DNA of 64,000 nucleotides from Sphingobium sp. Z007 (GCF_900013425.1 NZ_FBXK01000002.1:1-64000); one strand, 5' to 3'; numbered from the stretch's first letter, positions 35,179 to 44,252 are shown. The notes: generated by a model from the letters alone, not told the origin. A program made the numbers and translations.

Positions 35179-35988
35179 TTATGATGGCCGGTCCGGGGCG
35201 CCATTGGGCGGGTCGTAATCGCCGGCGTTGATGCGGGCGACGGCGGAACGCTTGCGGTAGCTTTCGCCGTTCATCTCGATGATGGTCGAGTGGTGCACGA
35301 GGCGGTCGATCGCGGCGACAGCCATGGCGGGATCAGGGAAGACGTTGTCCCATGCCGAAAATGGCTGGTTGGCGGTAATGGCGAGCGAGTGGCGTTCGTA
35401 GCGGTGGGCGATGAGCTCGAACAAGGCGCTGGTTTCGACCTGGTCCTTGCGGACGTAGGACAGATCGTCGAGCACGATGAGATCGAACTTGTCGAGCTTG
35501 TCGAGCATGGCGGGCAAGCTGAGGTCGCGGCGCGCGGACTGGAGCTTCTGGACCATGTCGGTGGTGGAGCAGAACAGGACGCGCCGCCCCGTGTCGATGA
35601 GGGCATGGCCAATGGCGGCAACTGCGTGCGTCTTGCCGGTCCCGCTCTGGCCGAACAGCAGCAGGTTGCCGCCGTTCTCGATCCAGTCGTCACCGGCGGC
35701 GAGGGACAAGAGGTGCGGTTTGCGGATGCCGGGGGCGGCGTCGAAATCGAAGGTGGCGAAGGTCTTGCCTGCGGGCAAGCCGGACTGGTCGCGATGGCGC
35801 TGGATGCGCCGGGAGGAGCGATCAGCCATCTCGATCTCGAGAAGCGAGGCCAGCAGGTTGGCGGCCGGCCAGCCATCGCGATCGGCGGTGTCGGTGAGGT
35901 GCTTCCAGTTGCGGTTGATGCTCGGCAGGCGCAAGGCCTTCAGCAGGGTAGGCAGTACGGCGGCGGCCTGATCCTTGGTGCGGGTCAT
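35179..35988 (-). CDS. istB: IS21-family helper ATPase IstB
   Basis: A 269-residue AAA+ ATPase. Walker A is LLLFGQSGTGKTHAVAA and Walker B is KFDLIVLDDLSY; the N-terminal region includes LPTLLKALRLPSINRNW. IstB remodels target DNA for the IstA transposase. Its start overlaps the istA stop by one base. The frame is intact and of normal length. Confidence 0.93.
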   Translation of the reverse strand: MTRTKDQAAAVLPTLLKALRLPSINRNWKHLTDTADRDGWPAANLLASLLEIEMADRSSRRIQRHRDQSGLPAGKTFATFDFDAAPGIRKPHLLSLAAGDDWIENGGNLLLFGQSGTGKTHAVAAIGHALIDTGRRVLFCSTTDMVQKLQSARRDLSLPAMLDKLDKFDLIVLDDLSYVRKDQVETSALFELIAHRYERHSLAITANQPFSAWDNVFPDPAMAVAAIDRLVHHSTIIEMNGESYRKRSAVARINAGDYDPPNGAPDRPS

Positions 35989-37493
35989 CAGTGCACCTCC
36001 CCGCTGGCGATCAGGCTGTTGTAGCTGTGCAGATCGGGTGGCGGGATAGCGACATCGCGCTGCGATCTTGCGGTTGGCAGGAACTCGTCCCTGAGCGCAT
36101 CGACATCGGGCAAGCGCCCGCTGTCGAGAGCCTCATCGATCCGCCGGGCCAGCACGTCGACACAGTCGCCCCTGGCGGCGATATCGAGCAGCGCGACGGC
36201 ATCGCGGCAGGCCTGCCGTCCATCGAGTTGGGCATCGAAGGCTTGCCAGGCCCGCCGGTAGGCGTGATCGGGGAAGAGGGCTTCGCGGTAGACGAGGTTG
36301 CGCAGTGCACCGGGCTTGCGGCGCAGGTTACCGATCATGTGCCGGAAATCGATGCTATGCCCCCGGTGGGGATGACTGATCCGCACACGCGGCGTGGACA
36401 TTACCCTGTCCGGACCGAGGAAGAGCTCGATGCGATCGTCAAAGAGATGCGCGTTGAGGCGCCGTCCGACGAGGCGGGAAGGCACCGAATAGGTAACCCG
36501 ATCGATGGCGACGGTGCCGTTGCGGGTGACATCGACGGTGACCATGGCGAAATCGGTGGTTCGCCTTGCGGGCAGCGCCTTGAGTACCCTGCGTTCTGCA
36601 TCGATGCGCGCAGCATGTCGCCGGTTCTGTCTGGCGACCTGCGCCTCAACGAACTCGCGCCAGGCCTCGATGCTGACGAAATCGCGGCTGCCCCGCCGGC
36701 GTAAGGCCTGATCGAGCCGTCGCTTGAGATGGGCATGGGGACCTTCGATCGATCCGTTCTCGTGCGCCTCGCCGCGGTTGTTGCGGGTAGCAAGCATGCC
36801 GTAATGACGACACAGCTCGTCATAGCTTCGGGTGAAATCCCGCTGCGCATCGGCGTTGAGGTTTTTGTAGGCGGCTGACAGGGAATCGCTGCGGTGTTCG
36901 GCCGGCGCACCGCCCAGCTTCCACAACGCATCCTGCAGGTGCTCCGAAAGGGCGGCAAAGCTCTCCCCGCCCAGCACGACAGCCGCATGCTCCCAGCCAC
37001 TCGCCGCCAAGCGGAAGTGGTAGAGGCGATAGGCCAGGGTCTCGCCGGCAACAGTGACCTTGAGACTGTCGCATACCGTGAAATCCGACAGGCCCTGCCG
37101 ACCGGGCTCATGATGCTGCGGGAAGAAGATCTCCTTCTCGCCGCCGTGCAGTGCCCGCCAGCGGGCGATCCGGCGTTCCAGTGTTCGTCGTATCGCATCG
37201 GGAACAGCATCCTCGCCGAACTCGTCCTGGAGCGTCTCGAAGACCGTGACGGCAATGATACCGTCGATCTGGAGCAACTCCTCTATACGTGGCCAGAATG
37301 GCTCGAGCGGATCGGCGCGGGTGCGCCAGTGGCGCTCCTTCTTCTTCTGGGACGGAAGCTGCGGATCGTTCTCGATCCGGCGTGCGCTGCGTTCGCTGAT
37401 ACCGGCCTTGGCAGCCGCGACGGCCTGGGTGTGTTGGCGACGATGGGTCATGAAGAGAAATACCTGCTGATCGGAAATGTGGTGGCCCGGCAT
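35988..37493 (-). CDS. istA: IS21-family transposase IstA
   Basis: A 501-residue transposase starting at MPGHHISDQQVFLFMTHRRQ. The N-terminal HTH includes AVAAAKAGISERSARRIEND. The integrase core has catalytic acidic residues in FTVCDSLKVTV, EHRSDSLSAAYKN and HENGSIEGPHAHLKRRLDQAL. The C-terminal part contains ATYSVPSRL-like VTYSVPSRLVGRRLNAHLFDD. The frame is intact. The upstream in-frame extension to 37649 reads like non-coding DNA, so the later ATG is preferred. Confidence 0.9.
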   Translation of the reverse strand: MPGHHISDQQVFLFMTHRRQHTQAVAAAKAGISERSARRIENDPQLPSQKKKERHWRTRADPLEPFWPRIEELLQIDGIIAVTVFETLQDEFGEDAVPDAIRRTLERRIARWRALHGGEKEIFFPQHHEPGRQGLSDFTVCDSLKVTVAGETLAYRLYHFRLAASGWEHAAVVLGGESFAALSEHLQDALWKLGGAPAEHRSDSLSAAYKNLNADAQRDFTRSYDELCRHYGMLATRNNRGEAHENGSIEGPHAHLKRRLDQALRRRGSRDFVSIEAWREFVEAQVARQNRRHAARIDAERRVLKALPARRTTDFAMVTVDVTRNGTVAIDRVTYSVPSRLVGRRLNAHLFDDRIELFLGPDRVMSTPRVRISHPHRGHSIDFRHMIGNLRRKPGALRNLVYREALFPDHAYRRAWQAFDAQLDGRQACRDAVALLDIAARGDCVDVLARRIDEALDSGRLPDVDALRDEFLPTARSQRDVAIPPPDLHSYNSLIASGEVH

Positions 37494-37833
37494 CGCAAAC
37501 CCATCGCTCGTTGTTCGATGAGTGTTCCGATACCACCGCCCGCCACAGCCCCGATCTGCCCCCCGAAAGAAGGGGAAAAAGATCGCCACCGGTTGTCTGG
37601 TCCGCTCTCCGGTCGGGGCTGCGCCCCTCCCTACGATCAGACCAGACAACCGATCCTACCGGCCATCATAGTCGCCGCTCAACCGGCCATCGTAGTTGTC
37701 GCCGCGCAAGCGGGCGCGCCGGGCTCCAGGGTTCTCTCCGCGGTCGTCGCGCTGGACGCCGCATGCTGCCTGGTTGATGGCAATCCTCACCGTTGTTCTC
37801 GCCGGCAAGGGCGTAGGCATTCGGTGAAGGCCG

Positions 37834-38075
37834 CGGATCAGGCGGCTTTGCGTTGATCTTCGGCGGCGCACCAATTCCAGGGAAACAGTTCGTGGAGACG
37901 ACTTTATGGGATGTCTGCGATCTGCGCGAGAACATCGGCGAGCCGAGCCTGAGGATCGATGTCGTTGAGCTTCGCCGTGCCAATGAGGGTCAACATGAAA
38001 GCGGTGCGCTGACCGCCGCGGTCTGACCCAGCGAAGAGCCATGATTTTCTGCCCAAGGCCATCGCAGGGTCATTC
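37834..38075 (-). pseudogene. IS66-family transposase, C-terminal fragment
   Basis: The minus strand encodes ALGRKSWLFAGSDRGGQRTAFM, LTLIGTAKLNDIDPQARLADVLAQIADIP, the conserved end of IS66 TnpC. After IADIP a frameshift leads to a region that in another frame gives a tail like ELLPWNW. Only this end remains. Confidence 0.8.
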
Positions 38076-38091
38076 TGCCCATGTCGGGCAG

Positions 38092-38550
38092 ATGGTAGAG
38101 TTTCATTATCGCTGGCATCCATATTACGGCGGTCGTTTTCGGCATGAAGGCCGCGAGGACCGGGCCAATGGCGCGATCATCCGGGTAGAGATCAGGCCGG
38201 GTGAGATCATCCAGGTCGCAGAGTGGATGCTGGACAGGGCGTTGTGCGCCGACATGGAGATGGGCGAACCGCGCGTTGCGGTGATTGGGCTTGTAGAGCT
38301 TCATGGACTGCTTACCGATCGCGGTTTCAGGCAGACTTCGACGGATGGACTCACGGCCATCCAGGAGGCGCGCCATGAAGGCACTACCACGACCCTCGTC
38401 GCTATCGATGCTGACCCAGCAGCTGAGCATGCCGCTCGATACGCCGCAGATGCGAGGCCTGAGCGAGGCGCAGCGAAGCGCCGTTGTTGCCAGGCTGGCG
38501 ACCCTCTTGATGGCCGCAGCCGGCGTCGCGGCGAAGGAGGCCAGCGATGA
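38092..38550 (+). CDS. Small hypothetical protein upstream of serine recombinase
   Basis: The frame starts MVEFHYRWHPYYGGRFRHEGRE and continues RVEIRPGEIIQVAEWMLDRALC and PRVAVIGLVELHGLL. A similar FHYxxHP small protein is commonly found before large serine recombinases in sphingomonads and rhizobia, as I recall. The last ~60 residues overlap the next gene in a different frame and look non-natural, so the true end may have been lost by frameshift near 38370. Confidence 0.4.
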   Translation: MVEFHYRWHPYYGGRFRHEGREDRANGAIIRVEIRPGEIIQVAEWMLDRALCADMEMGEPRVAVIGLVELHGLLTDRGFRQTSTDGLTAIQEARHEGTTTTLVAIDADPAAEHAARYAADARPERGAAKRRCCQAGDPLDGRSRRRGEGGQR

Positions 38551-38560
38551 CGGGCAATGA
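38375..38560 (+). CDS. Small hypothetical protein, recombinase-associated
   Basis: A 61-residue protein starting MKALPRPSSLSMLTQQLSM and including MRGLSEAQRSAVVARLATLLM, ending KEASDDGQ. It overlaps the recombinase start by 14 bp and so is probably part of the same transposition unit. No motif indicates a function. Confidence 0.5.
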   Translation: MKALPRPSSLSMLTQQLSMPLDTPQMRGLSEAQRSAVVARLATLLMAAAGVAAKEASDDGQ

Positions 38561-39264
38561 TCTCCTTCCAGTCACGGTGCTCAAGCGCAAAGCTGTGGTG
38601 TATGTCCGACAGTCGACCCCGGGTCAGGTCCAGAACAACCTGGAGAGCCAGCGCCGACAATATGAGCTTGTCGATGTTGCGCGACGCTGGGGATTTCACG
38701 ATGTCGAGGTGATCGACGATGACCTTGGTCGGACCGCCAGCGGCACTGTCGACCGCCCCGGTTTCGAACGACTGGCCAGCGGCCTGTGCACGGGCAAGGT
38801 TGGCGCGGTGCTTTGCTTGGACGCATCGCGCCTTTACCGTAATGGCCGGGACTGGCACCACCTTTTGGAGCTGTGTGGCCTGGTTGAAGCGCGCGTGATC
38901 GATCTCGACGGGGTATACGATCCCTGTCGACCAAACGATCGATTGTTGTTGGGCATGAAGGGCAGCATCAGCGAGTTTGAGCTTGGCATTTTGCGAACAC
39001 GCATGCTTGACGCGGCGCGCGCCAAGGCAAGGCGGGGAGAACTGCGCCTCAGTGTTCCGATCGGCTATATCTGGCACCGCGAATACGGCCTGGGGCTGGA
39101 TCCCGATATCCGGGTACAGGAGGCGATCCGCCTCATCTTTTCGCGTTTCCGCGAGCTTGGCAGCGCCCGCCAGGTGCTGATTTCGCTGACAGCTGACAAT
39201 TTCCATTTTCCCCGCCCTTCTGACGGGCGCAAAACGGTGTGCTTCGATTGGGTGCCGCTTCGCA
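38547..39264 (+). pseudogene. Large serine recombinase, truncated at C-terminus by IS30
   Basis: The N-terminal resolvase domain is intact: AVVYVRQSTPGQVQNNLESQ with the catalytic Ser, FERLASGLCTGKVGAVLCLDASRLYRNG, and GSISEFELGILRTRMLDA. The recombinase domain begins with GYIWHREYGLGLDPD and VQEAIRLIFSRFRELGSARQVL, and is cut after FDWVPLR near 39264, where IS30-derived sequence starts. The frame runs on to 39338 in foreign sequence. About half the family length is missing. Confidence 0.8.
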
Positions 39265-40139
39265 GAAATAGCTCGTCATCGCGAGTTTCTTCTGAAGTGT
39301 CGCAAAGGCAGAAAATTCCGTTCCCCGGTCAAAGGTGATGCTCTGACGCGGGGAAAGGGGCAGCATGTGCAAGTGGTGCTGGATTCCCGACATGACGCCG
39401 GCAGAAAGCCGCCTGGGATTGCGGGCGACGACAGTAAACCGGCTGCGGCGCTCGACCAGCGAGGTGAGGTTGGCTTTGCCATATTCCAACCTGAAGGTCA
39501 TCAGGCGCCTTCCCGATGACCAAAGCTCCTGCGATTACCGATTTCGGAAGGGCGTTTGCCAATGGTGTTGGCCAAGGGGATATGCAGACCGCGCGGCTTG
39601 CGCGCATAGCGTCGCCATCGGGATCGGCGGGCAACAGGCGGAAGGCGCCACAGGCCCTGGCTTCGTCCGTCCGGCCCATAGACGAACAGGTAGATGGTCT
39701 CATGACAGACGGCTTCACGAATACCGCGATGGCGTCGAAGATATCCCGCAATCTGCTCGGGCGAAGAAGCTGCTGACAAGCGGTCGGCGATATAGGCGGC
39801 AAGCTCGGGCTTTCGGGCAATCTTGCCACCACGCACCCGGCGCCTGTCGGCCATTGTTTGTGCGGCGGTCGGAAAATAGCCACGAAACATTGGCTCGTCA
39901 TCGAGATGCCGGTTGCGCTTGAGGTCACGATAGATGGTCGAACGATGTCGCTGCAGCGCTGCAGCGCTGCAGCGCTGCTGAGATCTGCAGCACGGACCGT
40001 CCGGTTACAGCCAATTGATAAATCTGTCGCCGCTCGTCCAAACCCAGATGCTGATAGCCGTTCATCATGTTCCTTCCTGGAAAAGGGATCAAACCCCTAT
40101 AAATCCTAGGATTTCGCACTTCGATCTAGAATCCACCCG
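39264..40139 (-). pseudogene. IS30-family transposase with two frameshifts and lost 3' end
   Basis: The start at 40068 (MMNGYQHLGLDERRQIYQL) gives the IS30 HTH. Within ISAALQR the frame is broken by 16 extra bases of an octamer repeat; the next frame resumes RHRSTIYRDLKRN and continues FRGYFPTAAQTMADRRR, ETIYLFVYG. A one-base loss near 39503 separates GHREG from LMTFRLEYGKANLTSLVERRSRF. The gene ends abnormally after DRGTEF...MTSYFC at the recombinase junction. The upstream side to about 40139 probably holds the IS30 end. Confidence 0.8.
39951..39977. repeat. Octamer tandem repeat in IS30 transposase
   Basis: CTGCAGCG occurs three times in a row (39951-39974) followed by a partial CTG. Removal of two units restores the expected protein ISAALQRHRSTIYRD, so the array is a two-unit expansion that adds 16 bp and shifts the frame by one. 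Confidence 0.85.
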
Positions 40140-40169
40140 CCAAAAGATTTGTTACTGCTGATTAGAGAA

Positions 40170-41817
40170 GACACTATCTCCGCTAGATAGAAATGACACC
40201 ATTTATAGCAGCAGGGTCGGCGCGGAGCCATCGGCCTAGCGCAGCGCAGACCCTGCTGATACGCTGACCTTGGGGTGGTGAACCATGGACCCGCTGCTCT
40301 GCAGTGGGCCCGCTCATGTCTTCTGAACGAACCTGAGCGTGCCGCGTTCGCGCAACTCTGCATCGCTCAGCCTGGGACCGCGCTTGAGCTTCGAACCACC
40401 CAGTTTGCGGCGATCGATCTTCGTGGGTGGTTCTGGCTCGGGGAACATATGCATGGGCTGGTCACGGCGGGCAGGGGCGTCGTTGTTGCGCTTGCGGTGA
40501 TGGGGCATGATCGCCTGCATCTGCTTTGCCAGCAGCAACGCCGCGTCCAGATGCTTGTTCTCGACAATGGCAGGCTGGTTCACCTGCCGCATCTTGTCGA
40601 ACTGGCGATAGGGCAGGACATGGCCCTCATGCTCGATCTCCAGTCGGCCGTCGGGATATTCACAGACCGTCACCCGCTTGCGCGCCAGATTCAGGCTCAC
40701 ATCGTTCGGCTCCAGAATGAACATCGCCTTGTTGTAATGCAGCGTCAGCGCCGCCGTCACGGTCCGCTGCTCCCGCCAGACCATGATCGCGCGCAGATCG
40801 TCATGCGGGGCGAGGGGCGGTGCAGATCGCGGACATCGAAGGCGGGTCGGGCGAACCGCTCGTTGTGCCTGACCATATAGCTGTCGAGAAAGGCGTTGGC
40901 GTCCATGATCGACGAGATGCCTTCCAGGCGCATCGCTTTCACCAGACGATCCTGCAAGGTGGCATTGGCCCGTTCGACCCGGCCCTTGGCCTGCGGCGAG
41001 TTGGCGCAGATGATCTCGATGTTCAGAGCATCCAGCGCGCGGCCAAAATGCGTCATGCCGTCGCCACGAGCGGCGCTGGCCCGCGCGTTCCGGAAAACGC
41101 TGTGCTTATCGGAATAAAAGGCCACCGGCTTGCCGTGTTGCTCGATGTACGCCCGGGTCGCCTCCATATAGGCGAAGGTGCTCTCGCTCTCGACCATCCT
41201 GAGGTGCATCAACTCGCTGGTCGCGTCGTCGATATACACCAGCAGGGTGCATTGCGGCCCGCGATCTTCGAACCAGCAATGTTTTGAGCCGTCGATCTGG
41301 ATCAGCTCGCCTCGGCAATCCCGGCGATAGCGAGGCTGATACGGGCGAGGGCGACGGGCCTGACAATCCTTCCAAAGACCGGCGTCCATCATCAACTTGC
41401 GCAGTGTCTCGCAGCCGATCCTGATGCCATGGCGCTCAGCCAGATACTCACGCGCCAATGTCGGTCCGAAATCCGCATAATGCTCCCGGACCAGCGCAAC
41501 GACCTTTTCGCGGAAGGCATCGCTGTGCCGGCGGTTACCCGGGCGGCCGCGCTTGCGGGACATGAGGCCGGCGGCACCATCTTCGCGGAGCCGGCCCAGC
41601 AGCCGGAATATCTGCCGGCGCTTCAGTCCAAGCAGCGTCGCCGCATCCTCAATCCGAAGTTCGCCGCGCTCAACGCGCATCAGTGTATCAAATCTCGATA
41701 GCTCGCCTTGGCTCATCGCCAGCACCGTCATAGTCTGATCCTCCCGTGGGAAGACCATGAACACCGCGTTCGCCGCCAAGGCCAAAGAGTGTCATCTCTA
41801 TCTAGCGGAGGGGTGTC
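40170..41817 (-). mobile_element. ISNCY-like insertion sequence
   Basis: A 1648-bp element with terminal inverted repeats of about 29 bp: GACAC-TAT-CTCCGCTAGATAG (left, 40170-40199) and, on the other strand, GACAC-CCC-TCCGCTAGATAG (right, 41789-41817). One long transposase gene on the minus strand fills it. A single-base deletion breaks this gene. The family name is a best guess from the integrase-type protein layout. Confidence 0.75.
40314..41731 (-). pseudogene. ISNCY-like transposase with one-base frameshift
   Basis: The start at 41731 (MTVLAMSQGELSRFDTL) has a GGAGG site. An N-terminal HTH (ATLLGLKRRQIFRLLGRL) and an integrase core follow: ELIQIDGSKHCWFEDRG (Asp), AFYSDKHSVFRN (Asp), ANSPQAKGRVERANATLQDRL (Glu). 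After DVRDLHRP near 40815 one C is missing from a C run; the next frame continues APHDDLRAIMVWREQRTVTAAL to the C-terminus DAELRERGTLRFVQKT. The active site is intact but the C-terminal ~160 residues are out of frame. Confidence 0.82.
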
Positions 41818-41890
41818 ATTTCTAAATGGCACCTACACGATTTAAGTTCGATAATAACGGTTATGTTAAATTCGGCCTAATTCCGGGGCG

Positions 41891-42457
41891 TCAGAACGCC
41901 AGTTCCGCCTGTCTTGGAACCGATCTCGGCTGTTCTTGTCGGTCGCCAATCAGACCGCGCGCGCACCCGGCCAGAACATAGACGGCTTGGCGCTGCGCAC
42001 CGCGATTATAATGATCGACGCAATAGCCCTGATAGTGCCGCTTGAGCAAGCCAGCGCGCACGAGTTCGGATACCGCCCGGCTCACATTGGTTTTGCCCGA
42101 CGCGCGCACTTGCTCACGGATGGCGTCGTCGACGATCACCGTGGCCTGATCGGCATCGGCTGGCAATGCGCCTGATATTGCCAGATCGCTTCGTATCCGC
42201 TCTTCCAGGGCAACGCGCCGGGGATCACGCTGGCCCATCGGGGTGAGCGCATCGCAAAGCCAGTCACGCAACGGAACGAGCCCGCCACCCTTTGCCACCA
42301 AGGGCCCGGCGCTGCCGTCGGAACGGGAAACCTGCGCAATTAGATTTAGCACCATGAAGGCGTAGCGCGGCCTAGACGAGGACCGCGCAAGCATCTCCAG
42401 CAAGGACGGCATATCCAGTTTCGGGCGGCCGTCGCCGATGATCGGAGCGTGCAACAT
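41891..42457 (-). CDS. Winged-helix-type protein of unknown function
   Basis: A 188-residue protein. The C-terminal half reads VDDAIREQVRASGKTNVSRAVSELVRAGLLKRHYQGY, then VDHYNRGAQRQAVYVLAG, a typical winged-helix recognition helix plus wing. The N-terminal part (SLLEMLARSSSRPRYAFMVLNLIAQVSR) is helical. No family name was recognised. It faces luxR across a 263-bp region rich in dyads and could be a regulator or plasmid maintenance protein. Confidence 0.55.
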   Translation of the reverse strand: MLHAPIIGDGRPKLDMPSLLEMLARSSSRPRYAFMVLNLIAQVSRSDGSAGPLVAKGGGLVPLRDWLCDALTPMGQRDPRRVALEERIRSDLAISGALPADADQATVIVDDAIREQVRASGKTNVSRAVSELVRAGLLKRHYQGYCVDHYNRGAQRQAVYVLAGCARGLIGDRQEQPRSVPRQAELAF

Positions 42458-42481
42458 AACAGGTCTGAATCAAGCACATAT

Positions 42482-42503
42482 AGGGGGTTACGTGAATCCC
42501 CCT
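42482..42503. promoter_or_regulatory. G5/C5 dyad upstream of winged-helix gene
   Basis: AGGGGG (42482-42487) and CCCCCT (42498-42503) flank TTACGTGAAT. The dyad lies 25 bp upstream of the leftward start at 42457 in the divergent region and may be an operator. Confidence 0.4.
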
Positions 42504-42532
42504 TCGCCGCCGATTTCATCATTTTGTCGGCT

Positions 42533-42562
42533 GTGACACTTTGCCCGGAGGTAAAGTGTCAC
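42533..42562. promoter_or_regulatory. Perfect 10-bp inverted repeat in divergent region
   Basis: GTGACACTTT (42533-42542) and AAAGTGTCAC (42553-42562) are perfect complements around GCCCGGAGGT. It lies between the divergent winged-helix and luxR genes and is a strong operator candidate, for example for the winged-helix protein. Confidence 0.5.
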
Positions 42563-42703
42563 GCGCGCCCCTTCATAATAACACCGGCCGATTCGTACGA
42601 AAGACGACCTGTGCCTTTCTTGCGGGGCGTTGGGCGCTCGATGCAGCCGGTCTTGTTTTTCAATGGCTTCGCCGAACGACGACTGGACGAAACAACACCC
42701 AAA

Positions 42704-42720
42704 ATGCGAACCGTTCGCAT
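42704..42720. promoter_or_regulatory. Lux-box-like palindrome abutting luxR start
   Basis: ATGCGAA-CCG-TTCGCAT is a perfect 7-bp dyad around 3 bp, ending at the base before the luxR ATG (42721). Its place over the ribosome-binding region would suit autorepression or translational control. Confidence 0.5.
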
Positions 42721-43479
42721 ATGGGTAGTCTCGAAGATGCTGGCCGCTTGGGCGATATCACCGCATTCGAAGCCGAATGCCGGGAGGCGACGACGCTCGA
42801 TCAGCTCAAATCCTTGCTCGATGCGATTGTGCGCCAGTTTGGATTCCGCTGGTTCGCATTGGTGCACAATGTCGATTTGAAGCGGACCACCCGCAAAGCC
42901 CTGCTGATCACCACCTATCCGGTGCGCTGGATCGAGGAAGTGATGGATGCCCATCTCTATCTTGAAGATCCAGTCCACGCTGCCTGCGCCAAGACCGTGT
43001 CCGGGCTCACCTGGGATCGGATCGGGGATTACATCGCGCCCAATGCTCGCCAGCGTTCAATCCTGGAGCGGGGACGCGCGCACGGACTGGCGGCCGGGTT
43101 CACCATGCCGATCAGGATGCGCGACGAGCCCGACGCGATGTTCACCATGGCGCGTCAAGGCGATGACCAGATTTCAAGCCCGGACCTTCTCTCTGCCCGA
43201 TTGATTGGCATGGTTGCGTTCGACCAGGCTCGAACCCTTCTTGGTCCAGATAAACTGGCAAACGTGCCGATAGCGCTCAGCCCGCGCCAGATCGACTGCA
43301 TTGATCTGGTGGCACAGGGCAAGAGCGACTGGGAAATTGGACAGATTCTGGGTCTGAGCCGCGACACGGTGCACGAATATGTCGAAGGCGCGCGCCGACG
43401 TTATGGCGTCCGCCGTCGGACCCAACTTGTGCTTCGCGCTGTCCGCGACGGACATCTCAATATTGAGGCTCTCGTGTAG
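42721..43479 (+). CDS. LuxR-family quorum-sensing regulator 1
   Basis: A 252-residue protein starting MGSLEDAGRLGDITAFEAEC. The autoinducer-binding domain (about 10-165) has FGFRWFALVHNVDL, YLEDPVHAAC (the DP of the AHL site), GLTWDRI and GFTMPIRM. The LuxR HTH (about 180-245) has LSPRQIDCIDLVAQGKSDWEIGQILGLSRDTVHEYV. A longer frame upstream (to 42541) crosses the dyads and is unlikely to be coding. It is followed by a second LuxR gene after 18 bp, then luxI. Confidence 0.85.
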   Translation: MGSLEDAGRLGDITAFEAECREATTLDQLKSLLDAIVRQFGFRWFALVHNVDLKRTTRKALLITTYPVRWIEEVMDAHLYLEDPVHAACAKTVSGLTWDRIGDYIAPNARQRSILERGRAHGLAAGFTMPIRMRDEPDAMFTMARQGDDQISSPDLLSARLIGMVAFDQARTLLGPDKLANVPIALSPRQIDCIDLVAQGKSDWEIGQILGLSRDTVHEYVEGARRRYGVRRRTQLVLRAVRDGHLNIEALV

Positions 43480-43497
43480 CAAGTAGATCGGCGGCTT

Positions 43498-44244
43498 ATG
43501 ATCACCCTCGCCGAAGTGCAGGCGTTCTGCACTGTGGCCCGCGCTGCTTCGACCCCTCACGCTCTCCTACAGGCTGTCGAAGAAATTACGGCAGCAATGG
43601 GTTTCCGCTATTTCGCGCTCGTGCATCACATCGACTTACTGAACCCCGGAAGCACAGCCGTTCGCCTTGTCAGCTATCCGAGAGATTGGGTTGATGCGTT
43701 CGAGGAGGGCCGACTGTACGCTGCTGACCCGATCCATCGTGCAAGCCATACGACGACCATAGGTTTCGCTTGGTCGAAGGTAGAGGCCATGATCTCACTC
43801 CATCCGCGGGACCACGCGGTATTGGCAGCGGCTCGATCTGCGGGCCTTGGCGACGGATTCACGATCCCTGCGCATGTCCCCGGCGAGGTAAACGGTTCCT
43901 GTTCCTTTGCCATGCGCGAGGGCGAGGATCTCAACGAAGAGCAACTACCGCTTGTCCAGCTTGTCGGCAGTTTCGCATTCGAAGCCGCACGCAAGATAGC
44001 GCGCGCCACGATAGCCCCCATCGCGGCCGCGCCGCAACTCACCGAGCGGCAAATCGAATGCGTCGCGCTGGTCGCGCGGGGTAAAACCGACTGGGAAATC
44101 GCCAAAATACTCGGAGTCGGTGCCGAAACCGTAACACAGCATCTCAAGGACGCACGTGATCGCTACGGCGTCACCAAACGCACGATGCTCGCCATTCGTG
44201 CGCTCTTCGACGGCGCCATTAGCTTCACCGATATTCTGCGCTGA
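43498..44244 (+). CDS. LuxR-family quorum-sensing regulator 2
   Basis: A 248-residue protein related to the preceding one. The autoinducer-binding domain shows MGFRYFALVHHIDLL, LYAADPIHRAS, GFAWSKVEAM and GDGFTIPAHVPG. The HTH reads LTERQIECVALVARGKTDWEIAKILGVGAETVTQHL. The two LuxR proteins differ mainly in the ligand-binding half, so they may respond to different signals or one may act as an antagonist. A C4-N6-G4 dyad follows it. Confidence 0.87.
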   Translation: MITLAEVQAFCTVARAASTPHALLQAVEEITAAMGFRYFALVHHIDLLNPGSTAVRLVSYPRDWVDAFEEGRLYAADPIHRASHTTTIGFAWSKVEAMISLHPRDHAVLAAARSAGLGDGFTIPAHVPGEVNGSCSFAMREGEDLNEEQLPLVQLVGSFAFEAARKIARATIAPIAAAPQLTERQIECVALVARGKTDWEIAKILGVGAETVTQHLKDARDRYGVTKRTMLAIRALFDGAISFTDILR

Positions 44245-44252
44245 CGATCCCT

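Larger units (their letters stand above)
34949..37702 (-). mobile_element. IS21-family insertion sequence
   Basis: A roughly 2.75-kb element with istA and istB on the minus strand and multiple terminal repeats. The right end holds CGGCCATCATAGTCGC (37660-37675) and CGGCCATCGTAGTTGTCGC (37684-37702). The left end holds GCGACAATTATGATGGCCG (35172-35190), a perfect 11-bp inverted pair GCGACAATTAC/GTAATTGTCGC (35032-35061), another GCGACAATTAC at 35123-35133, and GCGTCAATTTTGATGGCCG at 34949-34967. Exact ends are estimates. The non-coding 34785-35178 is therefore IS21 left end and a short scar. Confidence 0.8.

Noticed and set aside
42541..42720. Sixty-codon N-terminal extension of the first LuxR protein
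   Set aside because: The extension crosses operator-like dyads, lacks LuxR similarity, and the ATG at 42721 aligns with the family start.
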